Shown here in pieces: positions 45,041 to 53,837 of a stretch of 64,000 nucleotides of DNA. Below the pieces are notes generated by a model. That model had not been told where the DNA came from, made no database searches, and worked only from the letters and a program-made list of their open reading frames with translations. Position numbers and translations under genes: made by a program. How positions within the stretch are numbered: the first letter of the stretch is position 1; every line of letters starts with the position of its first letter. Origin of the DNA: Butyrivibrio sp. (lineage in GTDB: Bacteria > Bacillota > Clostridia > Lachnospirales > Lachnospiraceae); the NCBI GenBank assembly GCA_015056575.1, contig SVGA01000009.1, positions 1 through 64,000 on the forward strand, in the 5' to 3' direction.

Positions 45041-46303
45041 ATGAAGACACGAGCTGTCAGAATGTACGGAGAAATGGATCTTAGACTTGAGGAGTTTGAG
45101 CTTCCCGAGATCAAGGACGATGAAATACTTGTAAAGGTGATCAGTGACAGTATCTGCATGTCAACTTACAAGCTGGCTAAGCAGGGCAAGAACCATAAGA
45201 GAGCACCAAAGGATATCGATGTTAATCCTATTATCACAGGACATGAGTGCTCAGGCGTTATCGTAGAAGTAGGCGCCAAGTGGAAGGATAAATATAAGGT
45301 TGGCGATAAGTGGGCACTTCAGCCCGCCCTCAACTATCAGGGCAAGCTTGATTCTCCCGGATACTCCTACCGTTTCTGCGGCGGAGATGCTACCTACTGC
45401 ATCATGCCTCATGAAGTAATGGAACTGGATGCGCTTCTTCCTTACAACGGAGAGAGCTTCTATCAGGCGTCCCTTGGTGAGCCCATGAGCTGCATCATCG
45501 GTGGATATCATGCTAACTATCACACCAACAAGCACAACTACAACCACGCTATGGGAACCAAGGAGGGTGGAAACATCCTTATCATGGGCGGCTGCGGACC
45601 TATGGGTCTTGGTGCTGTAAGCTACGGTCTTCGTTTTGAGAACAAGCCAAAGAGGATTGTTGTAACAGACCTTGATGAAGCAAAGCTTAAGAGAGCTGCC
45701 AGCGTTATCAGCCCAGAGTTTGCAAAAGAGAAGGGCGTAGAGCTTATCTACTTCAATTCCTCGGCAGCAGATGCAGAAGAGAAGCTTATGGAGATCACAG
45801 AGGGACACGGATATGATGATGTATTCGTATATGTTCCCGTAAGAAGCGTTGCCGAGATGGGCGACAGACTCCTTGCTTTTGACGGCTGCATGAATTTCTT
45901 TGCAGGTCCCACAGACAATCAGTTCAAGTCTGAGATCAACCTGTACAATGCACATTACACAAGCACACATATTCTGGGAACCACCGGCGGCAACAACGAC
46001 GATCTTATGGAGGCTCTTGACCTTGCTGCAAAGGGAGAGATCAATCCTTCCGTAATGGTTACACACATCGGCGGACTGGACAGCGTTGCAGAGACGACCT
46101 GCAATCTTCCCGGAATTCCCGGAGGTAAGAAGCTTTGCTATACACAGATAGATATGCCTCTTACCGCAATAGATGACTTTGAGAAACTGGGAGAGACAGA
46201 TCCTTTGTTTGCCAAGCTTGCAGTATCCTGCAAGAATCATGCAGGTCTGTGGAATCCCGAGGCTGAGAAGATCCTTTTCGAGCACTTTAATGTTGAGATA
46301 TGA
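45041..46303 (+). CDS. zinc-type MDR dehydrogenase, SorE (L-sorbose-1-phosphate reductase)-like
   Basis: 420 residues. The catalytic-domain zinc ligands are probably Cys in DSICMSTYK and His-Glu in TGHECSG; the Rossmann fold has GGCGPMGLGA. The length and the N-terminus RAVRMYGEMDLRLE match the SorE/YjjN group acting on sugar- or polyol-phosphates rather than simple alcohols. It occupies the slot where mtlD, a different family, normally sits, so it probably oxidises the imported hexitol-phosphate to fructose-6-phosphate or a ketose-phosphate. Substrate is inferred from the operon. Confidence 0.82.
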   Translation: MKTRAVRMYGEMDLRLEEFELPEIKDDEILVKVISDSICMSTYKLAKQGKNHKRAPKDIDVNPIITGHECSGVIVEVGAKWKDKYKVGDKWALQPALNYQGKLDSPGYSYRFCGGDATYCIMPHEVMELDALLPYNGESFYQASLGEPMSCIIGGYHANYHTNKHNYNHAMGTKEGGNILIMGGCGPMGLGAVSYGLRFENKPKRIVVTDLDEAKLKRAASVISPEFAKEKGVELIYFNSSAADAEEKLMEITEGHGYDDVFVYVPVRSVAEMGDRLLAFDGCMNFFAGPTDNQFKSEINLYNAHYTSTHILGTTGGNNDDLMEALDLAAKGEINPSVMVTHIGGLDSVAETTCNLPGIPGGKKLCYTQIDMPLTAIDDFEKLGETDPLFAKLAVSCKNHAGLWNPEAEKILFEHFNVEI

Positions 46304-46557
46304 AGATCATCGAATATGTTATAACTGACCCCGAGGGCGTTCATGCATTGCCCGCAGGCGGTCTTATAAAACTGGCAAATGCTTTCAACTGCTCCATTAC
46401 AGCCAAGGGCAACGGCCAAAGTACGGATGCCAAGCATCTCTTTGGCCTGATGAGTCTGGGTATCAAAAACGGCCAGACTCTTACCCTGGTCTGCGATGGC
46501 GCAGATGAAATAGAGGCTGCAAAAGCATTGGAGAGATATCTTAAGGATAATCTCTGA
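46300..46557 (+). CDS. HPr paralogue with His15 but without Ser46
   Basis: 85 residues of HPr fold, overlapping the dehydrogenase by 4 bases (ATGA). The EI phosphorylation site is present as His15 in EGVHALP (usual form GLHARP; the Arg17 position is Leu). The HPr-kinase site Ser46 is His46 (KHLFG instead of KSIMG). It could carry phosphate to the operon's EIIA while being blind to HPr kinase. It ends the mannitol operon. Confidence 0.88.
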   Translation: MKIIEYVITDPEGVHALPAGGLIKLANAFNCSITAKGNGQSTDAKHLFGLMSLGIKNGQTLTLVCDGADEIEAAKALERYLKDNL

Positions 46558-46604
46558 TGCCGCCAATGTAGCCGACCCTTAGTATCCTTTTTTCCTCTTT
46601 GTTG

Positions 46605-46657
46605 AACCACTGATTTCGGGCTTACATTCCTCTTTTAAACTCCCGAAGTTAGTGGTT
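46605..46657 (+). other. long hairpin directly ahead of uvrC
   Basis: AACCACTGATTTCGGG (46605-46620) pairs with CCCGAAGTTAGTGGTT (46642-46657) over all 16 positions when two G-U pairs are allowed, with a 21-base loop. It ends 10 bases before the uvrC ATG. There is no T-run after it and no good ribosome site between it and the start. It takes up half of the 110-base gap. Confidence 0.6.
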
Positions 46658-46667
46658 TAATATTTAT

Positions 46668-48539
46668 ATGTCAAACTTCGATATCAAGGAAGAACTGAAA
46701 AAACTCCCGAAGAACCCCGGGGTCTACATAATGCGCGATGCCAACGACACAATTATGTATGTGGGCAAAGCCATCAACCTGCACAACCGTGTCAGGTCTT
46801 ATTTTCGTTCCAATATAGGGCGAGGGCCTCAGATAGATATGATGGTCAAGCAGATCGCCCGCTTTGAATATATTGTTACGGACTCGGAGCTGGAGGCTCT
46901 TGTTCTTGAGAATAATCTCATCAAGGAGCACTGCCCCCGCTACAACACCATGCTCAAGGATGATAAGACCTATCCCTACATAAAGGTCACCGTATCCGAG
47001 GCGTTTCCCCGTATACTCTTTTCCCGTCTTATGAAAAAAGACAAGTCCAGGTACTTCGGCCCTTTCACCAGCGCAGCCGCAGTCAAAGACACCATTGAAC
47101 TTATAAATAAACTCTACGGCCTTAGGACCTGCAACCGCTCTTTGCCAAAAGAGATAGGTGCAGAACGCCCATGTCTTAACTACCACATGAAGCAGTGCTG
47201 CGGACCCTGCACAGGAAATGTCTCTCAGGAGGAGTACAGGGCCAGGATTGACAAGGCACTGGAGTTTCTTGGGGGCAATTATTCGCCCATTATCAAGGAT
47301 CTGGAACAGAAGATGGAGACGGCCTCCGAGGAGCTGGACTTTGAGAATGCGGCCAAATACAGGGATCTTCTTGCCAGTGTGAAGGTTGTTGCCCAGAAGC
47401 AGAAGATGACAGATTCCTCCATGGAGGATAAAGATATAGTGGCCATTGCCGCAGATGACAAGGACGCGGTGGTCCAGGTGTTCTTTGTCAGGGACGGAAG
47501 ACTCATAGGCAGGGAGCATTTCTACATGACTCATGTGTCGGAGAATCCCAAGGCGGAGATCCTCATGAATTTCGTCAAGCAGTTCTACGCGGGAACACCT
47601 TTTATTCCCAGGGAGCTGATGCTGCCTGAAGTTATCGATGACATGGAGATCATTGAAAAGTGGCTGACCCAGAGAAAGGGAAGCCGTGTGTATATTACCG
47701 TGCCCGAGAGAGGGCAGAAGGAGAAGCTCATGGAGCTTGCGGCTCAGAACGCCGAGCTGGTGCTCTCCAAGGACAAGGAGCGCATCAAGCGGGAAGAGGG
47801 CAGGACCATCGGAGCCGTCAAGGAGATCGAAAATTTGCTTGGCATCAAAGGCCTTGAAAGAATGGAGGCCTACGATATCTCCAATATCAGCGGATTTGCC
47901 AACGTGGGATCCATGGTGGTCTACGAGAAGGGCAAGCCCAAGAAGAGCGATTACAGGAAGTTCAGGATAAAGACCGTGTCCGGCCCGGACGATTACGCAT
48001 GCATGCATGAGGTGCTCACAAGGCGTCTGCTCCACGGCATAGAGGAGAAACATGAGCTTCAGGTCAGGGATATAGATGCAAGGTTTGGAAGCTTTACGAG
48101 ATTCCCGGATCTCATCCTTATGGACGGCGGCCGCGGACAGGTCAACATCTGTCTTAAGGTTCTGGAGGAGCTGGGGATCAGTATCCCTGTCTGCGGAATG
48201 GTCAAGGACGACAATCACAGGACAAGAGGTCTTTACTATAATAATGTAGAACTTCCCATTGATACCAGGTCTGAGGGCTTTAAGCTCATAACAAGGATCC
48301 AGGACGAGGCACACAGATTTGCCATTGAGTATCACAGATCCTTAAGGAGCAAGGCCCAGGTAAAGAGCTCTCTGGATGACATTCCGGGCATCGGCCCCGC
48401 AAGGCGAAAGGCTCTTATGAAGAATTTCAGGTCCATAGAAGAGATAAGGCAGGCATCTGTAGAGGAGCTCTCCAAGGTGCCCGAAATTCCCGAAAATGTA
48501 GCTCAGCAGATATACGACTTCTTCCGTCAGGATAATTGA
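46668..48539 (+). CDS. uvrC: excinuclease ABC subunit C
   Basis: 623 residues, full length. GIY-YIG N-terminal nuclease ([19 protein letters not shown]), UVR helical hairpin ([12 protein letters not shown] near 225), central RNase H-like C-terminal nuclease with [11 protein letters not shown] and [11 protein letters not shown], and HhH motif [14 protein letters not shown]. It makes both incisions in nucleotide excision repair with UvrAB. uvrA and uvrB are not in the window. The ATG at 46668 has no clear ribosome site. Confidence 0.96.
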   Translation: MSNFDIKEELKKLPKNPGVYIMRDANDTIMYVGKAINLHNRVRSYFRSNIGRGPQIDMMVKQIARFEYIVTDSELEALVLENNLIKEHCPRYNTMLKDDKTYPYIKVTVSEAFPRILFSRLMKKDKSRYFGPFTSAAAVKDTIELINKLYGLRTCNRSLPKEIGAERPCLNYHMKQCCGPCTGNVSQEEYRARIDKALEFLGGNYSPIIKDLEQKMETASEELDFENAAKYRDLLASVKVVAQKQKMTDSSMEDKDIVAIAADDKDAVVQVFFVRDGRLIGREHFYMTHVSENPKAEILMNFVKQFYAGTPFIPRELMLPEVIDDMEIIEKWLTQRKGSRVYITVPERGQKEKLMELAAQNAELVLSKDKERIKREEGRTIGAVKEIENLLGIKGLERMEAYDISNISGFANVGSMVVYEKGKPKKSDYRKFRIKTVSGPDDYACMHEVLTRRLLHGIEEKHELQVRDIDARFGSFTRFPDLILMDGGRGQVNICLKVLEELGISIPVCGMVKDDNHRTRGLYYNNVELPIDTRSEGFKLITRIQDEAHRFAIEYHRSLRSKAQVKSSLDDIPGIGPARRKALMKNFRSIEEIRQASVEELSKVPEIPENVAQQIYDFFRQDN

Positions 48540-48564
48540 AGAACCTGTATTTCTATGATATTAT
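48536..48564 (+). promoter_or_regulatory. sigma-A-like promoter of the hprK cluster
   Basis: TTGAAG (48536-48541, overlapping the uvrC stop), 17 bases, TATTAT (48559-48564), 42 bases ahead of the hprK ATG, which has AAGGAGG upstream. Confidence 0.55.
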
Positions 48565-48606
48565 GTGGGTTGATGTTGGAACCAAATAACACCAAGGAGG
48601 CTCAGC

Positions 48607-49554
48607 ATGTCGAGTGTAAGTTTAAAAACTATCATTGAAAAAATGAAGCTTGAAAATCTTACTCCTGAGATTGATGTCAAGAAAATCAGGATAACCCAGC
48701 CGGATATCAACAGACCGGCTCTTCAGTTGGCAGGATACTTCGAGCACTTTGAAGCATCCAGGCTTCAGGTTATCGGATTCGTAGAATATACCTATATGGA
48801 ATCCTTCCCTCAGGACAAAAAAGAGGATATGTACAGGGAGTTCCTTTCCTTCGATATACCCGGCGTGGTATTCTGCAGGGAACTTACCCCGGATCCTACT
48901 TTTATCAAGATCGCCCTTGAGGAAAAGGTCCCCGTATTTATCACCAAGAAATCAACCTCCGCATTCATGGCGGAGATTATCAGATGGCTCAACGTTAAGC
49001 TTGCTCCCTGTATTTCAATCCACGGTGTATTGGTGGATGTCTACGGTGTAGGAGTTCTCATCACCGGTGAAAGCGGAATCGGTAAGTCGGAGACAGCCAT
49101 CGAGCTTATCAAGAGAGGACACCGTCTTGTTTCCGATGACGTAGTAGAGATAAGGCGTGTCAGTGACGAGACCCTGATCGGTTCTGCACCTGATATCACC
49201 AAGCATTTCATTGAGATGCGCGGCGTTGGTATCATCGATGTTAAGACACTTTACGGTGTATCAAGCGTTAAAGAGACTCAGAACATAGACCTGGTCATCA
49301 AGCTTGAGGACTGGGACAAGGACAAGGAATACGACAGACTCGGTCTTGAGGAGGAGTACACAGAGTACCTGGGCAACAAGGTGGTTTGCCACAGGATACC
49401 CATTAGACCCGGAAGAAACCTGGCTGTTATCTGTGAGTCGGCAGCAGTTAACCACAGACAGAAGGCCATGGGCTACAATGCAGCTCAGGAGCTGTATAAC
49501 CGTGTACAGAACTCACTGGCAAGAAGACGCAGTGAGGATGGCGACGACGAGTGA
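48607..49554 (+). CDS. hprK: HPr kinase/phosphorylase
   Basis: 315 residues. Phosphorylates HPr or Crh on Ser46 and reverses it, the switch for CcpA-type carbon repression. Walker A GESGIGKS (154-161), the SIHG segment, HRLVSDDVVEIR and the family signature EMRGVGIID are intact. In Gram-positives hprK usually neighbours lgt or yvo genes; here it starts the glk-murB-rapZ-whiA-crh cluster, so the enzyme and one of its substrates (53293-53553) lie in one operon. Confidence 0.96.
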   Translation: MSSVSLKTIIEKMKLENLTPEIDVKKIRITQPDINRPALQLAGYFEHFEASRLQVIGFVEYTYMESFPQDKKEDMYREFLSFDIPGVVFCRELTPDPTFIKIALEEKVPVFITKKSTSAFMAEIIRWLNVKLAPCISIHGVLVDVYGVGVLITGESGIGKSETAIELIKRGHRLVSDDVVEIRRVSDETLIGSAPDITKHFIEMRGVGIIDVKTLYGVSSVKETQNIDLVIKLEDWDKDKEYDRLGLEEEYTEYLGNKVVCHRIPIRPGRNLAVICESAAVNHRQKAMGYNAAQELYNRVQNSLARRRSEDGDDE

Positions 49555-49586
49555 TACACACTTAATTATTGAAGGGAGAATATACC

Positions 49587-50522
49587 ATGGCACGTTACGT
49601 ATTTGGAGCAGATGTTGGAGGGACAACAGTTAAGATCGGACTTCTTACAGAGACCGGCGAGAAGCTGGATTTCTGGGAGATCCCCACAAGAACAGAGAAT
49701 CACGGAGAGAATATCATTCCCGATATCGCGGACTCCATCAGAGCCAAGATGAAGGAAAAGAATATAGAAGACACCCAGGTTGTTGGTGCCGGTATCGGTG
49801 TTCCGGGTGCCGTAAACGCTGACGGTGTCTGCCATCAGGCAGTAAACCTTGGCTGGGAGAAGGTAAACGTTGTAAACGAGCTTCACTCCAAATTAAAGCT
49901 CCCCGTTAAGGCAGGAAACGATGCCAACGTAGCAGCCCTCGGTGAGGCCTGGAAGGGCGGCGGACAGGGCTATCCCAATATGCTCCTTGTTACACTGGGA
50001 ACCGGTGTAGGAGGTGGTATCATTGTTGATGGCAAGATCCTCAACGGCGCAAAGGGATCAGGCGGAGAGATCGGACACCTTCACCTTGTTGACGATGAGC
50101 CCGAGACCTGCGGCTGCGGCAACCATGGATGTTTTGAAATGTATGCTTCCGCTACAGGTGCTGTAAGGATTGCAAAGAGAATCCTTGAAAAGTCAGATGA
50201 AGACAGTGTTCTTCGCGGCAAGGACTTCGAGTGCAGGGATATCTTTGAGGCAGCCAAGTCAGGAGACAAGGTTGCAAAAGATATAGCTGAGCACTACGGA
50301 TACTATCTCGGAAAGGGAATCGCAGCAGTTGCTTCTGTTGTTAACCCTGAGATCATTGTTCTCGGAGGCGGCGTTTCCAAGGCTGGAGATATGCTCTTTG
50401 ATCTTCTTATGCCCAGCTTCAAGGAATTTGTATTCCCCGGCTGCGCAGATGCAAAGTTTGCTCTTGCTAAGCTTGGAAATGATGCCGGCGTATACGGAGC
50501 AGCCAAACTTGTTAGCGGTTGA
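49587..50522 (+). CDS. glk: ROK-family glucokinase
   Basis: 311 residues. ATP site DVGGTTVKIG near the N-terminus, the sugar-binding NDANVAALGE, GTGVGGG, and the ROK zinc cluster with CGCGNHGC. No HTH domain, so it is a sugar kinase and not a ROK repressor. It phosphorylates cytosolic glucose (or a related hexose). ATG 49587 follows AAGGGAG; a TTG at 49569 lies too far upstream. Confidence 0.92.
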   Translation: MARYVFGADVGGTTVKIGLLTETGEKLDFWEIPTRTENHGENIIPDIADSIRAKMKEKNIEDTQVVGAGIGVPGAVNADGVCHQAVNLGWEKVNVVNELHSKLKLPVKAGNDANVAALGEAWKGGGQGYPNMLLVTLGTGVGGGIIVDGKILNGAKGSGGEIGHLHLVDDEPETCGCGNHGCFEMYASATGAVRIAKRILEKSDEDSVLRGKDFECRDIFEAAKSGDKVAKDIAEHYGYYLGKGIAAVASVVNPEIIVLGGGVSKAGDMLFDLLMPSFKEFVFPGCADAKFALAKLGNDAGVYGAAKLVSG

Positions 50523-50537
50523 TGAGGTCTACAGTAC

Positions 50538-51467
50538 TTGAATAAAGAGATCATTGAACATCTGGGACAGATCGTCTCAGAAGAAAACATATTATTAAAC
50601 GAACCCATGAGCAGGCACACCACTTTCAGAACCGGTGGGCCTGCCGCCTTATTTGTAAAACCGGGAGATTTGGATCAGCTGCAGGGCGTCATGAAGCTTG
50701 TGCGGAATCTGGAACTCCCTTATTTCGTTGTTGGAAACGGAAGCAATCTTCTGGTATCAGATAAGGGCTTTGACGGATTAGTTGTCTCTTTAGAGCGTTT
50801 TAGCGATTTAAGACTTAAGGGAGAGAGCGGCATTTATGCGCAGGCCGGAGTCCTTAATTCAACCATTGCCTCTTTTGCCAGGGATAACAGTCTTACAGGC
50901 TTTGAGTTTGCTGCCGGGATACCCGGAACCATAGGCGGCGCAATGATCATGAATGCCGGTGCCTATGACGGCGAGATGAAGCTGATTACAAGAGAGGTTA
51001 CCGTCCTTGATCCTAAGGGCGAGGTTATGACCATCAGCAACGAAAATATGGAATTCGGCTACAGGACCAGCGCCATCAAGGGAAGAGGACATATTGTTCT
51101 GTCTGTTATCCTTGACCTTGCAAAGGGAGACTTTGAAGCTGTTTCCGCAAGGATGAAGGAGCTGGCCTTAAAGCGCAAGGAGAAGCAGCCTCTGGAGTAT
51201 CCAAGTGCCGGTTCAACCTTTAAGAGACCCCGTGGCAATTTTGCGGGTAAGCTGATAGAAGAGGCAGGACTTCGCGGATTCAGTGTCGGAGATGCCTGCG
51301 TTTCCGAGAAACACTGTGGCTTTGTGGTGAACAAGGGGAACGCCACCTCTTCAGAGATTTACGAGCTTATTTGTAAGGTTCGGGAGAGGGTTTTTGAGAA
51401 TTCCGGAATCATGTTAGAGCCTGAAGTTATCATGGTTGGTGATTTTCAGGAAGGAGCATCTGTATGA
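50538..51467 (+). CDS. murB: UDP-N-acetylmuramate dehydrogenase
   Basis: 309 residues, TTG start at 50538 with GATGAGG upstream. FAD-binding motifs RTGGPAALFV and VGNGSNLLV, then the GFEFAAGIPGTIGGA loop and the catalytic region with PSAGSTFKRP (type II MurB). It reduces the enolpyruvyl group in peptidoglycan precursor synthesis. It overlaps rapZ by 4 bases. Confidence 0.95.
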   Translation: MNKEIIEHLGQIVSEENILLNEPMSRHTTFRTGGPAALFVKPGDLDQLQGVMKLVRNLELPYFVVGNGSNLLVSDKGFDGLVVSLERFSDLRLKGESGIYAQAGVLNSTIASFARDNSLTGFEFAAGIPGTIGGAMIMNAGAYDGEMKLITREVTVLDPKGEVMTISNENMEFGYRTSAIKGRGHIVLSVILDLAKGDFEAVSARMKELALKRKEKQPLEYPSAGSTFKRPRGNFAGKLIEEAGLRGFSVGDACVSEKHCGFVVNKGNATSSEIYELICKVRERVFENSGIMLEPEVIMVGDFQEGASV

Positions 51468-52333
51468 GATTTGTTATAGTAACTGGAATGAGCGGCGGAG
51501 GAAAGGCCACGGCCATTCATATGCTTGAGGATGCGGGGTTTTACTGTGTTGATAATCTCCCGGTATCCCTTATAGAGAAATTTACGGAGCTTATTACCAT
51601 GCCCGACAGCGGTATCACCAAGGTTGTTCTTGGGATTGATGCCAGAGCGGGCCAGAGCTTTGAGGGCGTATCCGGAATTATAGATTCCCTGAAGGGAAAG
51701 GGAATCCCCGTGGAGATCCTGTTCATGGATGCCAGCGACGCGGTCCTTATAAAGAGATATAAGGAGACCAGAAGGATACATCCCATGAATGCCGCAGGAG
51801 ACAGGCTTGAGGACGGCATTGCCAAGGAACGGGAGGTTCTTGCTGAGGTCAAGAAGAAGGCGGATTACGTTATCGACTCCTCCAATCTTCTTACCAGGGA
51901 ACTCAAGGGAGAGTTGGACAGGATCTTTGTCCACAACGAGGAGTACAACTCGCTTATGGTAAACATCCTTTCCTTTGGTTTTAAGTACGGAATTCCTTCG
52001 GACGCGGACCTGGTGTTTGATGTCAGATTCCTGCCCAATCCCTATTACATAGAGGAACTCAAGCACCAGACCGGCAATGACAAGCCGGTGCAGGACTACG
52101 TCAAGAGTTTTCCCGAGTGCGGAGAATTTGTTGACAAGCTGGAGGATCTTCTGAAGTTCCTGATCCCCGGCTACATCAAGGAAGGCAAGTATCAGCTGGT
52201 GGTGGCCATAGGCTGTACCGGTGGTCAGCACCGAAGTGTCACCATTGCGAACGAGATATACGAGAAGCTCAAAGGGTCTGATGGGAAGTTCGGACTCAAG
52301 CTCTCTCACAGAGATGTTAAAGAGGCACGTTGA
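51464..52333 (+). CDS. rapZ: RapZ/YvcJ nucleotide-binding protein
   Basis: 289 residues. The P-loop is GMSGGGKAT (8-16): Ala15 replaces the usual Ser/Thr after the Lys. FYCVDNLP, the GIDARA stretch, SFGFKYGIP, DVRFLPNPYY and the C-terminal CTGGQHRSV are all typical. In E. coli RapZ steers a small RNA for amino-sugar synthesis; in Bacillus YvcJ has GTPase activity and supports competence. It is placed between murB and whiA as in other Firmicutes. Confidence 0.94.
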   Translation: MRFVIVTGMSGGGKATAIHMLEDAGFYCVDNLPVSLIEKFTELITMPDSGITKVVLGIDARAGQSFEGVSGIIDSLKGKGIPVEILFMDASDAVLIKRYKETRRIHPMNAAGDRLEDGIAKEREVLAEVKKKADYVIDSSNLLTRELKGELDRIFVHNEEYNSLMVNILSFGFKYGIPSDADLVFDVRFLPNPYYIEELKHQTGNDKPVQDYVKSFPECGEFVDKLEDLLKFLIPGYIKEGKYQLVVAIGCTGGQHRSVTIANEIYEKLKGSDGKFGLKLSHRDVKEAR

Positions 52334-52336
52334 GAG

Positions 52337-53281
52337 ATGTCTTTTTCCACAGAGGTAAAAGAGGAACTGGCTAAGCGCATGGGTACATCCCGTCATTGTC
52401 AGCTGGCAGAGCTTGCTGCCATAGTGACACTGGCCGGTTATGTGGGGACCGATGAAAACGGCAATATTGCGCTGTATCTGCAACCGGACGACCCTGCGGT
52501 ACTTAGAAAGTTCTTTACATTATTAAAAAAAGCATTTAATATAGTTACTAGCATTTTGAAGGAAAACGGCGAGGTCCGCCATAATGGGCGCATTTACAGG
52601 CCGGTGCTTCTGGATGCGGCACAATTGGAATCGGTTCTTAAGGCAATCCGGGTCATGGATCCGGAGGGCGGGATCAGAAGTCCGGAGGATGGTGCCAATC
52701 CCATGGTTACGAAGAATTCCTGCTGCAAGCGGGCGTTTTTGCGTGACGCTTTTTTATGCAACGGTTCCATCAGTGATCCCAACAAGGGATATCATCTGGA
52801 GTTTGTCTGCTCCTATGAAGGACAGGCAAGACAGCTGCAGGAGCTGATCGAGAGCTTTGACATCGAGGCCAGGATTGTGCTCAGGAAGAAATACCATGTT
52901 CTCTATATCAAAGAGGGATCAGGTATCGTAGATCTTCTTAATATAATGGAAGCTCCCGTGAGTCTTATGAATCTTGAGAATCTCAGAATTGTTAAGGAGA
53001 TGCGGAATTCCATTAATCGAAGGGTAAACTGTGAAGTTGCTAACATAACTAAGACTGTCAACGCTGCAGCCAAGCAGATCGATGACATCGTATTTATCAG
53101 GGATCACTACGGCTTTAACAAATTGCAGGATAGTCTCAGGGATATGGCTGAAGTGAGGTTGGAACACCCTGATGCAACCCTTTTGGAACTCGGTAAATAC
53201 CTGGATCCGCCGGTAGGCAAATCGGGTGTTAACCATAGGCTCAGGAAACTTAGTGAGCTTGCTGATGGTTTAAGATCTTAG
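52337..53281 (+). CDS. whiA: WhiA, DNA-binding sporulation/cell-division regulator
   Basis: 314 residues: degenerate LAGLIDADG-type N-terminal halves (with CCKRAFLRDAFLCNGSI) and a C-terminal HTH (SGVNHRLRKLSELA). In Bacillus it affects chromosome segregation and division without being an essential transcription factor. It starts 3 bases after rapZ and is followed by the Crh-like gene, the order known from Bacillus (yvcJ-yvcK-whiA-crh) without yvcK. Confidence 0.95.
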   Translation: MSFSTEVKEELAKRMGTSRHCQLAELAAIVTLAGYVGTDENGNIALYLQPDDPAVLRKFFTLLKKAFNIVTSILKENGEVRHNGRIYRPVLLDAAQLESVLKAIRVMDPEGGIRSPEDGANPMVTKNSCCKRAFLRDAFLCNGSISDPNKGYHLEFVCSYEGQARQLQELIESFDIEARIVLRKKYHVLYIKEGSGIVDLLNIMEAPVSLMNLENLRIVKEMRNSINRRVNCEVANITKTVNAAAKQIDDIVFIRDHYGFNKLQDSLRDMAEVRLEHPDATLLELGKYLDPPVGKSGVNHRLRKLSELADGLRS

Positions 53282-53292
53282 AGGAGGAAATT

Positions 53293-53553
53293 ATGATCAC
53301 AAAATCTATCGAAATCAAGTTGCCCAGAGGACTTGAAGCCAGACCTGTAGCTGAGCTGGTACAGCTTGCCAGCAGATATGAGAGCACAGTACACATCGAG
53401 GCTCAGTCCAAGAAGGTAAACGCAAAGAGCATCATGGGGATGATGACCTTAAGCCTTTCATCAGGAGAAGCTGTTACAGTGATCGCTGACGGCAGCGATG
53501 AGGAGTCGGCAGTTGCCGGTGTTGAGAGCTTTCTTCAGGGATTGGCCAATTGA
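53293..53553 (+). CDS. crh: Crh-like HPr: Ser46 kept, His15 replaced by Glu
   Basis: 86 residues of HPr fold. The PTS site reads RGLEARP, with Glu15 in place of the phospho-His, while the HPr-kinase site KSIMG with Ser46 is intact. B. subtilis Crh has Gln15 and lies after whiA, as here. Such a protein cannot transfer PTS phosphate and serves only as CcpA co-repressor or sensor. The fixed Glu could mimic His phosphorylation. It ends the hprK cluster. Confidence 0.9.
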   Translation: MITKSIEIKLPRGLEARPVAELVQLASRYESTVHIEAQSKKVNAKSIMGMMTLSLSSGEAVTVIADGSDEESAVAGVESFLQGLAN

Positions 53554-53597
53554 CCTAAAGAAGTATTGCAAAATAAAAAAGCCCCTAAAAAGGGAGG

Positions 53598-53625
53598 ATG
53601 CCAGGTAAGCTTCCTTACCTGGCAT
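53598..53625. terminator. perfect 12-bp hairpin closing the hprK cluster
   Basis: ATGCCAGGTAAG (53598-53609) and CTTACCTGGCAT (53614-53625) pair without error around CTTC. On the plus strand only ATTATGAAAAAGTTTTA follows, so the tail is weak; on the minus strand a T-rich tract lies further on. It is either a terminator with a poor tail or a 3'-end stabiliser. Confidence 0.6.
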
Positions 53626-53802
53626 ATTATGAAAAAGTTTTATTTGGTATTGTCTTAACTCATCTGACAATATTATAATAACAAGCCTTTATGTCCAAAA
53701 GATGATTTGAAGTAACCATTCTTTTAATTAATTGTAAACAAATTGTTAACGCTGAAAAATGGGCAATGCCACGTTTTTTAGCGTTTTTTAATCACTAATT
53801 CG

Positions 53803-53831
53803 TTGAGTAGTTACTGCCATAATGATAGAAT
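53803..53831 (+). promoter_or_regulatory. promoter adjoining the diguanylate cyclase start codon
   Basis: TTGAGT (53803-53808), 17 bases, TAGAAT (53826-53831). The ATG at 53838 is just 7 bases after the -10 box, and no ribosome site precedes it, so transcription might begin at the start codon. The rest of the 284-base gap is AT-rich with no other recognised feature. Confidence 0.5.
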
Positions 53832-53837
53832 TATGGT

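Noticed and set aside
46671..48335. Long open frame on the minus strand opposite uvrC (554 codons)
   Set aside because: It mirrors uvrC in the antisense frame, has no ribosome site, no recognisable domain and a Cys/Leu/His-rich composition typical of antisense shadows. The same holds for long minus frames opposite pyk, ftsH, essC and the cyclase.
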